From Plantago major (Eukaryota > Streptophyta > Magnoliopsida > Lamiales > Plantaginaceae): 64,000 bases of DNA. Location of the stretch: the NCBI GenBank assembly GCA_026545765.1, contig CM048841.1, positions 24,959,397 to 25,023,396 on the forward strand, in the 5' to 3' direction. The first letter of the stretch is position 1; each line of letters begins with the position of its first letter. A model generated the notes under the pieces. That model searched no databases and was not told the DNA's origin. It was given only the letters and a program-made list of their open reading frames with translations. The translations under genes were made by a program, and so were the position numbers. Shown here piece after piece: positions 62,602-64,000 of the stretch.

Positions 62602-64000
62602 ATGACTACTGATGGAAACTCCACCAACACTGCTCCCGGAAACAATGGTTCCGAAAACGTTCCTCCTACCGGTGCTGAGACCGTGATTCAAGTGCCTTTC
62701 CAATCTGGTCAAATGCCCCCACGCCCTATCTAGTTTGGTTAGTTTGATAAACCGGAAAAGTGTAAGGGAGGAAATAATTTTAAACCGTGGAAAGAAAAAA
62801 ATGCGTTTTTACCTTACTGCCTCCCAACTTGTTCGGTTTATCACTGAGGACAAACCTGAGGTGGATCCGGCTGATCCTAATACCAAGGAAATGTGCAAAG
62901 TATGGGAATCCAGCGGCTATATGTGTCGCCACATTATACTTCTGAGTCTTGATGATTCATTGTATCAAATTTTTTATGAGAAAAAGAATGCAAAAGAACT
63001 TTGGGAATCACTACTCAAGAAGTATACTGTGGAAGATGCTGGCTCTAAGAAATTTATCGCTGCACGTTTCCATGATTATTGGATGGTGGATGCCAAGCCT
63101 GTGCTTGAGCAGGCTGAAGAGCTTCAAAGGATCTATCATGACTTGGCCGCTGAGGGCATGACGATCAATGATCCCCTACAAGTTGCGTTGATGATAGAGA
63201 AACTTCCTCCTTCTTGGGATGATTTCAAGCACTACCTGAAACATAAGAAGAAGGAAATGACCCTTGAAGATTTGATCCTAAAGCTGAGGATTGAAAGTGA
63301 TGTGAGAAAGGCTACGAAGAAGCCATATACTAATGTTTCTAAGGCTAATGTTGTTGAGGCTGAAAGCTCTCGAGCTTCCAAGAGAAAGCGTGCTGACCCC
63401 AAGACTTCTGCTCCAAACCAGAGGTGGGTTGGGGATTGCTATGTATGTGGTAGACAAGGCTAAAGATTGTAACGATCGTGCTAATAACAATCGTAACAAT
63501 AACCATAACAATAGAAACCAATGGAACAATAAAAATGGCAATAATAACTGTAATGGTAATGGAAACGGTAATAACAACAAAAGGGCTGGCCAAGCTAATA
63601 TTGTTGTTACTGGTAGTATGGGTATTACTCAAGGAACGGAGGAAATGCATATAAGTGCTGTTGTTTCCGAAGTGAACTTTGTTGGGGGAAACTCCATGGA
63701 CTGGTGGGTGGACATTGGGGCCACTCGACACATTTGTGCAAACAAATGGATGTTCAAGACTTATTAACCTCTAACCAATGAGGTGTGCTACATGGGAAAC
63801 TTTGCTGTGGCAAATGTTGCTGGAAAGGGTACTGTGGCCCTTAAGCTGACATCTGGGAAGGAGCTGACTCTTACTGAAGTACTCCACGTGCCTAAGATCC
63901 GCAAGAATCTGATTTCTGGATCTATGCTGAACAAGAAAGGTTTTCGTCAGTGTTTTGAGGCTGACAAATTTATCCTTACAAAGGATGGCTCCTACATAGG
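62602..64000 (+). pseudogene. Ty1/copia gag-protease region, frameshifted, cut by the window edge
   Basis: Starts at ATG 62602 (MTTDGNSTNTAPGNNG), hits a TAG near 62730, and changes frame near an A-run at about 62795 into the gag core (62735-63463 frame). That core has FYLTASQLVRFITEDKPEVD, LWESLLKKYTVEDAGSKKF, RFHDYWMVD, AALMIEKLPPSW-like DPLQVALMIEKLPPSW and CYVCGRQG of the zinc knuckle. A second shift at about 63460 removes the knuckle's histidine. Then an Asn-rich linker, the protease motif WWVDIGATRHICAN (Asp kept, usual Ser/Thr replaced by Ile), a stop after FKTY, and pre-integrase sequence ([20 protein letters not shown]) follow. Non-functional. Confidence 0.85.

Overview
The window is nuclear DNA from a flowering plant, probably a eudicot. 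It is AT-rich, has one spliced single-copy-type gene with plant GT-AG introns, and is otherwise layered transposable elements typical of plants: a Tat-type Ty3/gypsy element, a Ty1/copia element, LINE remnants, a Cassandra-type LTR with a 5S rRNA motif, CACTA elements, and Mutator-, hAT- and Stowaway-like MITEs. The species cannot be read from the sequence. No tRNA, intact rRNA gene, CRISPR array or bacterial-type operon was seen.

Left part (1-24700). One F-box protein gene lies on the minus strand. Its four coding exons (24411-24187, 3182-3078, 2939-2883, 1013-684) join in frame at canonical splice sites to give 238 residues. Intron 1 is about 21 kb and holds two degenerate LINEs in the opposite orientation, a Cassandra-type solo LTR, a hAT MITE, Stowaway-like MITEs and a dispersed repeat.

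Middle part (24700-46000). This is intergenic and made of nested elements. A hAT MITE and a Mutator-like element (9-bp target duplications) lie side by side, and the second has been split by a 2.15-kb LTR-like insertion. Two CACTA elements follow (30585-31964 and 34408-36389), the second interrupted by a 9-bp-TSD MITE. Next come a truncated Ty3/gypsy copy (36471-37700) abutting a copia LTR segment, 4.2 kb of unassigned DNA, an inverted-repeat element rich in tandem repeats (42304-~44580), and a second Mutator-like element with an array of near-palindromes (44648-45596).

Right part (45696-64000). A second, inverted member of the tandem-repeat-rich family (45696-61497) is split by a 12-kb Tat-lineage Ty3/gypsy retrotransposon (46831-58825, target duplication AGGGA). 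Its pol has lost protease and most of reverse transcriptase but keeps the RT-linked RNase H, a second RNase H, the zinc-binding domain and integrase. Between integrase and the 3' LTR, about 6 kb carries genes on the opposite strand: a multi-exon antisense ORF with its own TATA box, a small cysteine-containing antisense ORF with its own TATA box and G-box, and a third antisense TATA box followed by a strong hairpin. This antisense block is the most interesting part of the window. The window ends inside a degenerate Ty1/copia element (gag, protease, pre-integrase region).
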